DNA of 38,067 nt from Caldifarciminota bacterium (lineage in GTDB: Bacteria > Hydrothermota > Hydrothermia > Hydrothermales > JAJRUZ01): contig JAJRUZ010000040.1 of the NCBI GenBank assembly GCA_024277525.1, positions 1 to 38,067 of the forward strand. Reading direction: 5' to 3'. How positions within the stretch are numbered: the first letter of the stretch is position 1; the number at the start of each line of letters is the position of its first letter. A model generated the notes under the pieces. That model worked only from the letters and a program-made list of their open reading frames with translations. It had not been told where the DNA came from and did not search any database. A program made the translations under genes and the position numbers. Positions 16,096-24,370 of this stretch are shown in pieces.

Positions 16096-16964
16096 GGTAA
16101 TACCTCCATTTTGTCATTTTTTGATAAATAATAGGCAACAGGCATAAAATCCGTATTTTTGGCAAAGCCGATATTATACTCCTTATCCACACATACTATC
16201 CCACCTGATGAACCTGTTTTCTCATCCAACTCTTTAACAGCCATCTCAGCTGCTTCCTGAGCACTTTTTCCTTGCTCAATCATAAAAATACAGTATCTTG
16301 CCATTGTTATTCTTATTATATCCTCACCCACACCCGTTGCAGAGGCGGCTCCGAAAGAATTTGCATAAGTACCACAACCTATCAAGGGCGTATCTCCTAC
16401 CCTTGAAGATAAAGAGAAAAATAATCCGCCTGTTGAAGTACAGGCTGCAAGTACACCATCTTCATCCATTGCAACACATCCCACTGTTTCCATAATATCC
16501 TTTCTTATTTTTTCAATTTCCTCTTTCGGTTTTCTTATCACTTTCTCCCATAATTTCAATCTTTCGGGCACATAGAGATTTTCTTTTTTAAAACCGTGCA
16601 TCTCCGCGAACTTTTCCGCCTCTTTCCCGACAAGAATTACATGTGAGGTTCTTTCCATAACACACCTTGCAATCTCAGAAGGGTGTAAAAATCCTTCTAT
16701 TCCCGCAACAGCGCCCACTTTCAAATCACTCGTCATACAAGCTGCATCCAACTTTATACTTCCATCATTTCTTAAAATACTTCCTCTTCCTGCATTGAAA
16801 ATTTCCTCTTTTTCCATTATTTTGACACTCTCAATGACCGCATCAATTGCTTTCCCTTTATTGGAAAGAATCTCAATTCCCGCTTCTAATGCCTTTTTTA
16901 ACGAAATTAAAACTTCTTTCTTTTTTTTAAAAGATGCACCGCCGTGAAGAATTATTGAATACAT
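16092..16964 (-). CDS. Isoaspartyl peptidase / L-asparaginase (Ntn-hydrolase)
   Basis: 290 residues of a plant-type asparaginase family member. The proenzyme should cut itself before Thr160 in 'METVGCVAMDEDG' to give two chains with Thr as nucleophile. Other markers: 'LHGGAS' at the N terminus, 'EEIFNAGRGSILRNDGSIKLDAACM', 'STGG' just after the cut site, and 'RVGDTPLIGCGTYANSFGAASATGVGEDIIR', which binds substrate. It removes isoaspartyl residues from damaged peptides, a common need in hot environments. It is the first gene of the seven-gene minus-strand operon. TACACT lies 8 nt before the ATG, with TTGCAA 18 nt further up. Confidence 0.92.
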   Translation of the reverse strand: MYSIILHGGASFKKKKEVLISLKKALEAGIEILSNKGKAIDAVIESVKIMEKEEIFNAGRGSILRNDGSIKLDAACMTSDLKVGAVAGIEGFLHPSEIARCVMERTSHVILVGKEAEKFAEMHGFKKENLYVPERLKLWEKVIRKPKEEIEKIRKDIMETVGCVAMDEDGVLAACTSTGGLFFSLSSRVGDTPLIGCGTYANSFGAASATGVGEDIIRITMARYCIFMIEQGKSAQEAAEMAVKELDEKTGSSGGIVCVDKEYNIGFAKNTDFMPVAYYLSKNDKMEVLP

Positions 16965-16972
16965 GAGGTTAA

Positions 16973-17002
16973 AGTGTAAATCAAAAAATGACTTGGTTGC
17001 AA
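16973..17002 (-). promoter_or_regulatory. Promoter of the isoaspartyl peptidase / glycan operon
   Basis: Reading the minus strand: TTGCAA (16997-17002), an 18-nt spacer, TACACT (16973-16978), then 8 nt to the ATG. There is no Shine-Dalgarno site, so the mRNA is short-leader or leaderless. It lies back to back with the hutI promoter. Confidence 0.5.
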
Positions 17003-17003
17003 A

Positions 17004-17031
17004 TTGATATTAAATATTCTTAAACTATATT
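17004..17031 (+). promoter_or_regulatory. Promoter of the hutI operon (leaderless)
   Basis: TTGATA (17004-17009), a 16-nt spacer and TATATT (17026-17031), then only four bases (CTTC) before the hutI ATG at 17036. No ribosome-binding site fits in four bases, so transcription should begin at or just inside the start codon. Confidence 0.6.
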
Positions 17032-17035
17032 CTTC

Positions 17036-17770
17036 ATGGGAGAAAAATTTGACATTTATTTAAAATTACCGGAATTCATTTATACATGTGATAAAAATTT
17101 TGAAATTTTTGAAAAGAAAGATATAGGGATTAAAAATGGAAAAATTGTATTTATCGGTGATTATAAAGAAGGTAAAAAATTTATAGGTGAAAACACACGT
17201 GTTATAAATTTAAAGAATAAAATTGTTCTGCCGGGCTTTGTTGACCCTCATACTCATCCCGTATATGCAGGTGACAGGGCTATTGAATTTGAAGAAAGAA
17301 TAGGTGGTAAAGAATATTTAAAATTTCTTAAAGAAGAAAAGGGAATTTTATATACTGTTAAAAAAACAAGAGAAAAGAGTAAAAGAGAATTGAAAAAAAT
17401 AGTTAAAAACAGATTAAAAAAGTTTATTGAATTCGGGACATTAACACTTGAAGCAAAATCAGGTTATGGTTTGGATATAGACGAAGAATTAAAACACCTT
17501 GAAATTCTTTATGAACTTAAAAAGGAATTACCCCTTGATATTAAAATAACAGCCCTCTTTGCACATGCTGTCCCTCCTGGTAAGTCTAAAAAAGAATATA
17601 TTGACAAAATAATAAAAACAGGACTTAAAAAGGCGAAAAAATTTGCGGATTTCTGTGATGTATTTGTTGAAAAAGGTGTTTATACAAAAGAAGAAGGTAA
17701 AAAAATTCTGGAAAATGCAAAGAAAACCGGTCTTTTACCCAGAATCCATGCTGACGAAATTACAAATTAA
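17036..17770 (+). CDS. hutI: Imidazolonepropionase, N-terminal part (split by an in-frame TAA)
   Basis: 244 residues that match the first 60% of HutI, which opens the imidazolone ring to N-formimino-glutamate in histidine breakdown. The amidohydrolase metal site begins with 'PGFVDPHTHPVYAGDRA' (two His ligands). 'LEAKSGYGLD' and 'LFAHAVPPG' follow, then 'RIHADEITN' with a third His. At that point the frame meets TAA (17768-17770). The next codons, in the same frame, continue the family sequence 'GGAELA' without any gap. Most homologues have one residue there, often Leu, so a TTA to TAA change would explain the break. Without the second half the enzyme lacks the last metal ligand. Decay, recoding or a sequence error are all possible. 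Confidence 0.9.
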   Translation: MGEKFDIYLKLPEFIYTCDKNFEIFEKKDIGIKNGKIVFIGDYKEGKKFIGENTRVINLKNKIVLPGFVDPHTHPVYAGDRAIEFEERIGGKEYLKFLKEEKGILYTVKKTREKSKRELKKIVKNRLKKFIEFGTLTLEAKSGYGLDIDEELKHLEILYELKKELPLDIKITALFAHAVPPGKSKKEYIDKIIKTGLKKAKKFADFCDVFVEKGVYTKEEGKKILENAKKTGLLPRIHADEITN

Positions 17771-17782
17771 GGAGGTGCGGAA

Positions 17783-18256
17783 TTGGCATGTGAAATAGAA
17801 GCATTATCTGCTGACCATCTTGAATATACAAAGATCCACACATTGAGAAAAATGAAAAATAAAAATGTTTCTGCAATTTTATTACCCGCAACTTCTTTTT
17901 TTATGAAATTACCGTTTCCGAAAGGAAGAAAAATGCTTGATCTGGGACTGAATGTTTGCCTTGCAACCGATCATAACCCCGGAACCTCGTATATATATTC
18001 ACAACTATTCGTAGCAGGTCTTGCAATATTTTTAATGGAATTTAAAATTGAAGAAGCATTAAAGGCGATTACAATAAATTCCGCAAAATCCCTTTTAATG
18101 GACAAAGATAAGGGTTCAATTGAAATAGGAAAAGATGCGGATATAATTGTTTTTGATGTAAAGCGTGTTTCTTATCTGTTTTACGATTTTTTTAATGTTC
18201 ATAAGCCATGTCTCGTGATAAAAAAAGGAAAGGAGGTGATTAATGAAATTGATTGA
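17783..18256 (+). CDS. hutI: Imidazolonepropionase, C-terminal part
   Basis: 157 residues from a TTG at 17783; homology really begins at 17771, directly after the TAA. It contains 'ALSADHLEYT', 'ILLPATSFFMKLPF' and 'CLATDHNPGTSY' with the metal-ligand Asp, then the 'A..ITINSAKSL...DKGSIEIGKDADIIVFD' end of the amidohydrolase fold. The conserved Gly-Gly codons right after the TAA read GGAGGT (17771-17776) and lie 6 nt before this TTG, so they form a good Shine-Dalgarno site. Ribosomes ending at the TAA could restart here, making a two-chain enzyme. Whole length across the stop is 406 codons, the normal size. It overlaps the next gene by 14 nt. Confidence 0.85.
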   Translation: MACEIEALSADHLEYTKIHTLRKMKNKNVSAILLPATSFFMKLPFPKGRKMLDLGLNVCLATDHNPGTSYIYSQLFVAGLAIFLMEFKIEEALKAITINSAKSLLMDKDKGSIEIGKDADIIVFDVKRVSYLFYDFFNVHKPCLVIKKGKEVINEID

Positions 18257-20051
18257 ATGTGTTCCGAATTTTTCCGAAGGAAGAAATAAAAAAATAATTG
18301 ATGAAATAGTTGAAGCAATAAAATCTGTTGATGGCATTAAAGTTCTTGATGTTGATCCGGGATACGACACAAACAGGACAGTTGTGACTTTTATTGGACC
18401 ACCAGAAGCTGTTAAAGAAGCAGCTTTCCGCGGAATAAAAAAGGCATCCGAACTTATTGATATGACAAAGCATAAGGGAGCACACCCAAGAATGGGAGCA
18501 ACGGATGTATGTCCATTTATTCCATTAAAAGATGTCACCTTTGAAGAATGCAATGAGATAGCTCTGGAGGTTGCAAAAAGGGTAGGGGAGGAATTAAGAA
18601 TTCCTGTTTATTTATATGAAAAATCCGCAACAAAACCCGAAAGAAAAAATCTGGCTTATATAAGAGAAGGAGAATATGAGGGACTTAAGGAAAAGATAAA
18701 GAAACCGGAATGGAAACCGGACTTCGGACCTCAGGAATTTAATCCTAAATCAGGGGCGACGGTAATAGGTGTTAGAGAATTTTTAATTGCATATAACATA
18801 AATTTAAATACTAAGGAAAAAAGATATGCAACCGATATAGCATTTGAATTGAGAGAAAAAGGAAGAACGAAAAGAAAAGGTAATATTTATCCTTTTTATT
18901 TCAAAGGTGAGATTGTAAGATATAAGGAAAATGAGTATCCATGCGGAGAGTGTGAAGAAGTTTTTGAAAATCTGGATGAATTATATAATCATGTAAAGAA
19001 AAACCACGGGTATGACCTGTTTGAACTTTTAAAAATGCACGGCATTGAAAAGGAAAATATTATAGGGAGACCCGTTAAAAAGAAAGGAAAATTTAAAAAT
19101 GTAAAGGCAATCGGATGGTATATTGACGAATATAAAAGAGCACAGATAAGTATAAATTTAACAGACTATAAGATAACAAATATGCATCATGTTTATGAAG
19201 AAGCAAAAAAACTTGCAGAGGAAAGGGGACTCTCTGTTACAGGGAGTGAAATTGTTGGTCTTGTCCCTTTTAAAGCAATTTTTGAGTCAGGAATATATTA
19301 TTTAAAAAGACAAAAAACATCCACAGGAGTACCCGTGAGGGATGTCCTTGAAACCGCAATCCAGTCTCTCGGATTAAGGGATGTTGCAGAATTTGATATT
19401 GAGGAAAAAGTATTGGGTTTACCTGATGTATTTACAAGTAAATATCCTAAATTCAAAATATGGGATTTTGTAGATGAACTTTCAAGAGGTTCTCCTGTTC
19501 CAGGAGGTGGTTCATCTTCCGCACTTTCAGGTGCCCTTGCTTCCGCACTTTCAAGTATGGTCCTTAATATCACAATTTCAAAACTGAAAGACGATAAAAA
19601 ATACGAAAAATTGAGCAAATTTGCTGAAAAATTTCAGGAGTTAAAAGATTTCTTTTTGATAAATATAGATAAGGATAGTGAAAGTTTTGAAAATTATATG
19701 AAAAAGTTAAGGGAAGGTGAAAATGAGGAGGAAATTAAAAGTGCCTTGATTGAGACGATAAATGTTCCCTTTTCCGTGATGAAGAAATCATTTGAAGGAA
19801 TAAAGATGATTGATGAAATTTTAAGTGATATAGATGAAAATGTAATATCCGATTTGGGTTGCTCTGTTCTTTCTTTTCTTTCTGCATTTAAAGGTGCGTA
19901 TATGAATGTTTTAATAAACTTGAAAAATATGAAAAATCAGGATAAGTTAAAATATGAAAAAGAGTGTAAAAAAATGTTAAAAGATTTTGAAAATTTGGTT
20001 AAAAAACTTGAAAATATAATATTTGAAAAACTTTTGGAAGGAGGTACATGA
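18243..20051 (+). CDS. ftcd: Formiminotransferase-cyclodeaminase with an inserted C2H2 zinc finger
   Basis: 602 residues. Residues 1 to about 180 are the formiminotransferase N domain ('CVPNFSEGRN', 'HKGAHPRMGATDVCPFIPL' with the catalytic-type His81). Residues 285-360 continue the C domain ('VKAIGWYIDEYKRAQISINLTD', 'VGLVPFKAIFESG'). Residues about 405-602 are the cyclodeaminase ('FVDELSRGSPVPGGGSSSALSGALASALSSMV'). It transfers formimino from formiminoglutamate to tetrahydrofolate, then deaminates it to methenyl-THF: the step after HutI. Between 'LREKGRTKR' and 'KNVKAIGWY' about 65-75 extra residues appear, holding Cys234, Cys237, His250 and His255 in exact C2H2 spacing. Start is set by AAAGGAGGTGAT at 18231-18239. 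Homologues have a short loop at that place as far as I recall. Confidence 0.92.
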   Translation: MKLIECVPNFSEGRNKKIIDEIVEAIKSVDGIKVLDVDPGYDTNRTVVTFIGPPEAVKEAAFRGIKKASELIDMTKHKGAHPRMGATDVCPFIPLKDVTFEECNEIALEVAKRVGEELRIPVYLYEKSATKPERKNLAYIREGEYEGLKEKIKKPEWKPDFGPQEFNPKSGATVIGVREFLIAYNINLNTKEKRYATDIAFELREKGRTKRKGNIYPFYFKGEIVRYKENEYPCGECEEVFENLDELYNHVKKNHGYDLFELLKMHGIEKENIIGRPVKKKGKFKNVKAIGWYIDEYKRAQISINLTDYKITNMHHVYEEAKKLAEERGLSVTGSEIVGLVPFKAIFESGIYYLKRQKTSTGVPVRDVLETAIQSLGLRDVAEFDIEEKVLGLPDVFTSKYPKFKIWDFVDELSRGSPVPGGGSSSALSGALASALSSMVLNITISKLKDDKKYEKLSKFAEKFQELKDFFLINIDKDSESFENYMKKLREGENEEEIKSALIETINVPFSVMKKSFEGIKMIDEILSDIDENVISDLGCSVLSFLSAFKGAYMNVLINLKNMKNQDKLKYEKECKKMLKDFENLVKKLENIIFEKLLEGGT

Positions 20052-20052
20052 T

Positions 20053-21603
20053 ATGCTATTAAAAGAACGGTTTCAAAACCTGGCTTTTAAGTATTTTAAC
20101 CAAAGGGAATTTGAAAAAGCATTAAAGCTTGTTGACAGACTCCTGGAGGAGAATAAGGAAGATTTCAACCTTTTACTCTTTAAAGGAGACATTCTCGCCC
20201 AGATGGAGGATATCGAAAATGCTCAAAATTACTACATTTCTGCCATTGAGAAAGCAAATAAAGAAAAAGATAATTTCAAAAGGGTTCTTGCTCTGATGAA
20301 ACTAAAAAGAATTCAAGGAGAAACAAATGAGTTAAATGCCAGAATTTTTATTTCTTCTTATAATCTCGGACTTTTAAAACTATGCGAAGATGCCCTTGAG
20401 AAACTTTTAAGGGAGGATGTGCTTGAAGAATCAGCAAAATTTTTGGAAAGGGTTATAAATGATGTAAAAAAAGAGGAAGAAGGAGTTTGTAATTTCTTAA
20501 AGGGAATTCTTTATTTAAAAATCGGAAAAGAGGAAGGTAAGGATTTTTTAAGTAAAGCAAAGGAAAAAATTGATGAGGAAGAAAAATTAAAAAATTATAA
20601 AGAGTTTATTGAAGGGATTTCGGGTGCAAGGGAAGGCGGAATAGATTTAAAGGAACTGGAGGATATTTTGCAGATTGAAGGACTGGCTGAAAGGAAACTT
20701 GAACCGGCAGGAACACTTGAATTGGCTGATTTATTGAGAAGCATAGGTTCCCAAGAGGAAGCAATTTTGGAATATTTCAGTGCAATATACGGATATATTT
20801 CTCAGGAAAACAATATTGAAAAGGCAAAAGAAATCCTTGAAAAGGTAAAGGAAATGACACCCGACGATGAGAGAATTCCAAAAGTTCAGGAATTCTTGGA
20901 AAAGATTGAAAAGGAGGAAGTAAAGGAGGAAAAAGAAGAGAAAATAGAAATAGGAATTGATTTAATGAAAAAGATTTTTTCCGAGTTTTTACTTCCGGAA
21001 GAAAATACCGACAACTGGCTCAGCTTTTTAAATTTGATGTCAGAGTGGAATATGTTTGAAGAAATAATCGATTATTACAGGGAGATTGAAGAAAAAGAAG
21101 CAAATGTGGATTTGTTTGCACCTCATTATTTATATTCCCTTTATATGATCGGTGAATATGAAGAGGTTGTGGAAAAGGCAGATAAGTTTATTGAACAAAC
21201 CGAAAGTGAGGAAGTTTTGAAATTTTTAAAGTATTTTAAAGCAGTTTCCCTTTATAAACTGGAAAATAAAGAAAAAGCACTTGAAATTCTGGGTTCTATT
21301 TATGAACAGGACCCCGGTTTTCTTGATGTGAAGGATTACATGGAAGAAAAAAGACCCGAAGAAGTCACCCTAAGCGAAAAGATTTTGGAAGAGGAAAAGG
21401 AGGAAGAAGTTGTTGAAATTGAAGAAGTGATTGAAGAAAAAGCTGAACCCGTGGAGGTAATTGAGGAAGTTGAACCGGTCGAGGAGCCGGAACCGGAAGT
21501 TGTTGAAATTGAGGAAAAAGAAGCTCCTGTCCAAGCACAAGAAAAAGCACCTGCTCCTGTGATGGAGAAAAAACCTTTAAAAGAACACTTTATAATAATA
21601 TAA
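20053..21603 (+). CDS. TPR-repeat protein 1 with acidic C-terminal tail
   Basis: 516 residues from the ATG at 20053, which has GGAAGGAGGT 8 nt upstream (the in-frame ATG at 20023 lies inside the previous gene). Helical tetratricopeptide-like repeats fill residues 1 to about 420 ('KYFNQREFEKALKLVDRLL', 'FNLLLFKGDILAQMEDIENA', 'YLYSLYMIGEYEEVVEKADK'). An E/V/P-rich low-complexity tail of about 75 residues follows ('EEVVEIEEVIEEKAEPVEVI'). No signal peptide or membrane segment is seen, so it is probably cytoplasmic. It opens a TPR-ATPase-TPR-ATPase run. It likely acts as a scaffold for the ExeA-like ATPase next to it; that is inference from gene order. Confidence 0.8.
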   Translation: MLLKERFQNLAFKYFNQREFEKALKLVDRLLEENKEDFNLLLFKGDILAQMEDIENAQNYYISAIEKANKEKDNFKRVLALMKLKRIQGETNELNARIFISSYNLGLLKLCEDALEKLLREDVLEESAKFLERVINDVKKEEEGVCNFLKGILYLKIGKEEGKDFLSKAKEKIDEEEKLKNYKEFIEGISGAREGGIDLKELEDILQIEGLAERKLEPAGTLELADLLRSIGSQEEAILEYFSAIYGYISQENNIEKAKEILEKVKEMTPDDERIPKVQEFLEKIEKEEVKEEKEEKIEIGIDLMKKIFSEFLLPEENTDNWLSFLNLMSEWNMFEEIIDYYREIEEKEANVDLFAPHYLYSLYMIGEYEEVVEKADKFIEQTESEEVLKFLKYFKAVSLYKLENKEKALEILGSIYEQDPGFLDVKDYMEEKRPEEVTLSEKILEEEKEEEVVEIEEVIEEKAEPVEVIEEVEPVEEPEPEVVEIEEKEAPVQAQEKAPAPVMEKKPLKEHFIII

Positions 21604-21616
21604 AGGAGGTAAAAGA

Positions 21617-22426
21617 ATGGATGTTTTTGAATTTTTCGGATTTAAAAAAGACCCTTTTACAATGGTTCCTGATCCCGAACTTTTTTATCCATCAAAAGTT
21701 CATAAAGAAGCACTGGAAAAAATAAAATTCTGCATAACCAGAAACAGAGGGGCATGTGTTTTAACAGGAGAAGTGGGAACAGGTAAGAGTATGATATTGA
21801 GAAAAATTCTTATTGATTTTTATAAAGATGAGGTTTATCTTCCCCTCTTTGTATTGTTTGCTCACCAGGAAGTTGATGTAAAATGGTTTTTGAAAAAAAT
21901 ATCAAAATTTTTCGGTTTAAAAGATACGGATGATATTTCACAATTAAAAGAGGAATTCATCTCTTCATTGCTTGATAAATTTGAAGAAGGAAAGAAAATT
22001 GTGTTTCTCTTGGATGAATCACATAAGATAAGGTCAAAGGAACTTAAAAGCTTTTTCAGAGACCTTCTTTCAATTGAAGATTTAAGTGAGAAGCCGGTAT
22101 CGCTTGTTTTTGTGGGGTTAAGTGATTTAATCACAAATTTCAGGGAAGATCCGAAATTTTCCCAAAGAATTCCTTTATGGATATCACTTGAAAAATTAAA
22201 AGAAGATGAAATAATTGATTATATAAATTACCGAATAGAAAATGCGGGAGGTGATTCGGGAATCATTGAGGAGTCTGCAAAAGAAAAAATAAAAGAGGTC
22301 TCAAAGGGAATACCCAGGGTTATTAATGCTATATGCGATGCAGCTCTTCTTGAAAGTTATATGCAGGGTAAAAAAAAGGTAGAATTAAGCGAAGTTGAAA
22401 AGGTGATTTCGGGAATGGGATTATGA
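21617..22426 (+). CDS. ExeA/GspA-like AAA+ ATPase 1
   Basis: 269 residues covering only the ATPase domain. The start motif 'FFGFKKDPFTMVPDPELFYPS..H.EAL' is the hallmark of ExeA-like and related AAA_22-type proteins. Walker A is 'GEVGTGKS' (51-58); Walker B is 'VFLLDESHK' (about 129-137). 'GLSDL...........QRIPL' and 'KGIPRVINAICDAALL' mark the sensor regions. Classical ExeA also has a membrane span and a peptidoglycan-binding domain; both are missing. In type II secretion ExeA helps secretin assembly, but no secretin or pilus gene is here. A TAAAGGAGGT ribosome site precedes it. Its stop overlaps the next TPR gene by 4 nt, so they are translated together. Confidence 0.88.
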   Translation: MDVFEFFGFKKDPFTMVPDPELFYPSKVHKEALEKIKFCITRNRGACVLTGEVGTGKSMILRKILIDFYKDEVYLPLFVLFAHQEVDVKWFLKKISKFFGLKDTDDISQLKEEFISSLLDKFEEGKKIVFLLDESHKIRSKELKSFFRDLLSIEDLSEKPVSLVFVGLSDLITNFREDPKFSQRIPLWISLEKLKEDEIIDYINYRIENAGGDSGIIEESAKEKIKEVSKGIPRVINAICDAALLESYMQGKKKVELSEVEKVISGMGL

Positions 22427-23766
22427 ACATAGCAGAGCTTAAGAGAAAAGCAATAGAAAGTGAAAGCAAAGGAGATTACAAAAAGGCACTTTCTATTTAT
22501 CAGACAATATTGAAAGAAAAGCCGGATGATCCGGATATACTTTTAAGGGTCGGGCAGATTTTACTCAGATTTAAACAGGATAAGAAAGCAGGTGAATTTC
22601 TCTTAAAGGCGGTTCAAATTTTTGAAGAAAGAGAAATAGCAAACAACAGGGTCGTTGCAATATATAAAAAATTATTGCAGATCTTTCCTGAAAAGAAAGA
22701 ACTTTATAAAAAACTTGCAGAGGCTTTTTATTCAGTGGGAATGGTCGGAGAGGCGGGGAAAGCCCTTGAGACTTATATAGAATATCTTTTTAAAAATGGA
22801 GAATATGACAAAGGATTTGAAAATTATGAACTTTTACTTACATGGCAACCCGAAAATTTTGCTTTAAAAGAAAGGGTGGCTGATATCTATCTTGCTTTCA
22901 AAAAAAAGGACAGGGCAATAGAGTTGCTCGGTGAACTTTTATCTTATTATTCAAAGAGAAATAAAGTAAAAGAAGAAGTAATAAAGCAAAAACTTTTTTC
23001 TCTGGGTGTAAAAGAGGAGGAACTGGGGGAGCTTATAAGCTCTGACCATGAAGAAGAGGAAAAAGATAGTGTATTTGTAACTCTTGATGATTTAATTGGT
23101 GGAAAGAAAACTTTAAAAAGACCTTCCAGAGCACCCCCAAAGAAAGAAGAAAAGGCTCCGGTAGCTGAAGAAGAACCTTCGTTTGAGCCTTCGGAGGTAC
23201 CCGAGATGACAGAGGCGGTACCGGTTGAGGAAGAAGAGAAGATTGAAGAAGAGGTAGAGGTTAAAGAAGAAGAAGAAAAAAAAGCCGAAGAAGTTTCGGA
23301 AGAAGAGATCAGTTCTCCGCAAAAGATGAAAGGAGTTGCGGAGACTCTCTTACTTCTCGGAGATTACACCGGAGCCCTTGATTCTTACTATACTGCTTAT
23401 CAACTTTATTTAAAAGAGAATTCTTTAATTGAAGCATATAAAATTTTAAAAGAAATTGCGGATAAATGGCCCGAAGAGATAAGAGCAAGAAAAGAAATGG
23501 TCAGAATTTCTCATATGTTAAAAAACAAAGAAATGCTTGTGGATAGTATATTGTCACTTGCGGAATGTTTATACAAAAGGGGCGCCAAGGAAGAAGCAGT
23601 AAAATGGTTTTTAAAGGTTTTACAGATTGAGCCGGATAATAAGAAGGCAAAAGAATATGTATCTATAATAGCTCCTGAAAAACTGAAGGAGTTGAAAAAA
23701 CCGAAAGTAGAGACTCCGAGGAAGGAGCCGGAGGTCAAAAAGGTTAAAAAGGAAGTTAAAAAATAA
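22423..23766 (+). CDS. TPR-repeat protein 2, N-terminal part (split by an in-frame TAA)
   Basis: 447 residues. An N-terminal TPR block comes first (1 to about 195, 'GDYKKALSIYQTILKEKPDDPDI', 'YDKGFENYELLLTWQPENFALKERV'). An acidic and Pro-rich linker follows (about 205-300), then a second TPR block (about 305-425, 'GDYTGALDSYYTAYQLYLKENS', 'GAKEEAVKWFLKVLQIEPDNKKAKEY'). It then enters a Lys/Glu repeat tract ('EVKKVKKEVKK') and meets TAA at 23764-23766. The same frame stays open after the stop, with the same repeat ('VKKEVKK'), for another 198 codons. So this is one 647-codon gene with a single nonsense codon inside a low-complexity linker. Confidence 0.8.
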   Translation: MNIAELKRKAIESESKGDYKKALSIYQTILKEKPDDPDILLRVGQILLRFKQDKKAGEFLLKAVQIFEEREIANNRVVAIYKKLLQIFPEKKELYKKLAEAFYSVGMVGEAGKALETYIEYLFKNGEYDKGFENYELLLTWQPENFALKERVADIYLAFKKKDRAIELLGELLSYYSKRNKVKEEVIKQKLFSLGVKEEELGELISSDHEEEEKDSVFVTLDDLIGGKKTLKRPSRAPPKKEEKAPVAEEEPSFEPSEVPEMTEAVPVEEEEKIEEEVEVKEEEEKKAEEVSEEEISSPQKMKGVAETLLLLGDYTGALDSYYTAYQLYLKENSLIEAYKILKEIADKWPEEIRARKEMVRISHMLKNKEMLVDSILSLAECLYKRGAKEEAVKWFLKVLQIEPDNKKAKEYVSIIAPEKLKELKKPKVETPRKEPEVKKVKKEVKK

Positions 23767-24363
23767 GTAAAGAAAGAGGTTAAAAAAGAACCCTTAAAGG
23801 AGGTAACAAAGAAACCTACAGTAAAAGAGAAAAAAGAAAAGGAATTTGTAGATTTTGCAAAAATGTTAAAAGAGGAAATAGAGAAAGAAGAGGAAGAAGA
23901 AAAAGAAACGGGAATCTTGGAAGAAGTAAGGGAAACACTGCATCATTTTTCAAAAGAGGTTGATTATAAAGGAAAACTTGAACTCGGGATAGCAATGAGA
24001 GAGATGGGTCTTTATGAAGAAGCCATAATGAATCTGAAAGAAGCAGCAAAAGGTCCTGATACGCGGATAGAAGCACTTGAACTCCTGGGTCAAATCTTTA
24101 TGGGATTAAATAAAAATGAACTTGCAATTGAATACTTTGAACAGGCATTAAAAGAGAAAATTGAGGATGAAAGAAGGAGAATTTCAATTGAATACCATCT
24201 TGCAGAATGTTATGAAAAAATAGGAGATCCCGTTAATGCACTTGCATATTACAAGAGAGTATTTGAAAAAGACCCCGGTATCAAAGGTTTAAAAGAAAAA
24301 ATTGAAGAATTAGAAGGAAAAGAAAGGGGAGTTCTTGATGAGGATAGAATTTCCTTTCTATAA
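23767..24363 (+). CDS. TPR-repeat protein 2, C-terminal part
   Basis: The in-frame continuation after the TAA at 23764. The first ATG is at 23863 (166 residues from there), with no clear ribosome site close by. About 60 linker residues rich in Lys and Glu lead into three TPR units ('GLYEEAIMNLKEAAKG', 'LNKNELAIEYFEQALKEK', 'GDPVNALAYYKRVFEKDPGIKGLKEKI'). The ExeA-like ATPase 2 follows after 7 nt. If the stop is real, the C-terminal TPR part next to ATPase 2 would be made only by readthrough or weak internal initiation. Confidence 0.7.
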   Translation, partial: VKKEVKKEPLKEVTKKPTVKEKKEKEFVDFAKMLKEEIEKEEEEEKETGILEEVRETLHHFSKEVDYKGKLELGIAMREMGLYEEAIMNLKEAAKGPDTRIEALELLGQIFMGLNKNELAIEYFEQALKEKIEDERRRISIEYHLAECYEKIGDPVNALAYYKRVFEKDPGIKGLKEKIEELEGKERGVLDEDRISFL

Positions 24364-24370
24364 ATGAGAA

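Noticed and set aside
18116-18553. 145-codon minus-strand ORF
   Set aside because: It is antisense to the hutI end and formiminotransferase start, with no ribosome site and no known domain.
20023-20052. Earlier start for TPR protein 1
   Set aside because: It lies inside the formiminotransferase gene; the ATG at 20053 has the good ribosome site.
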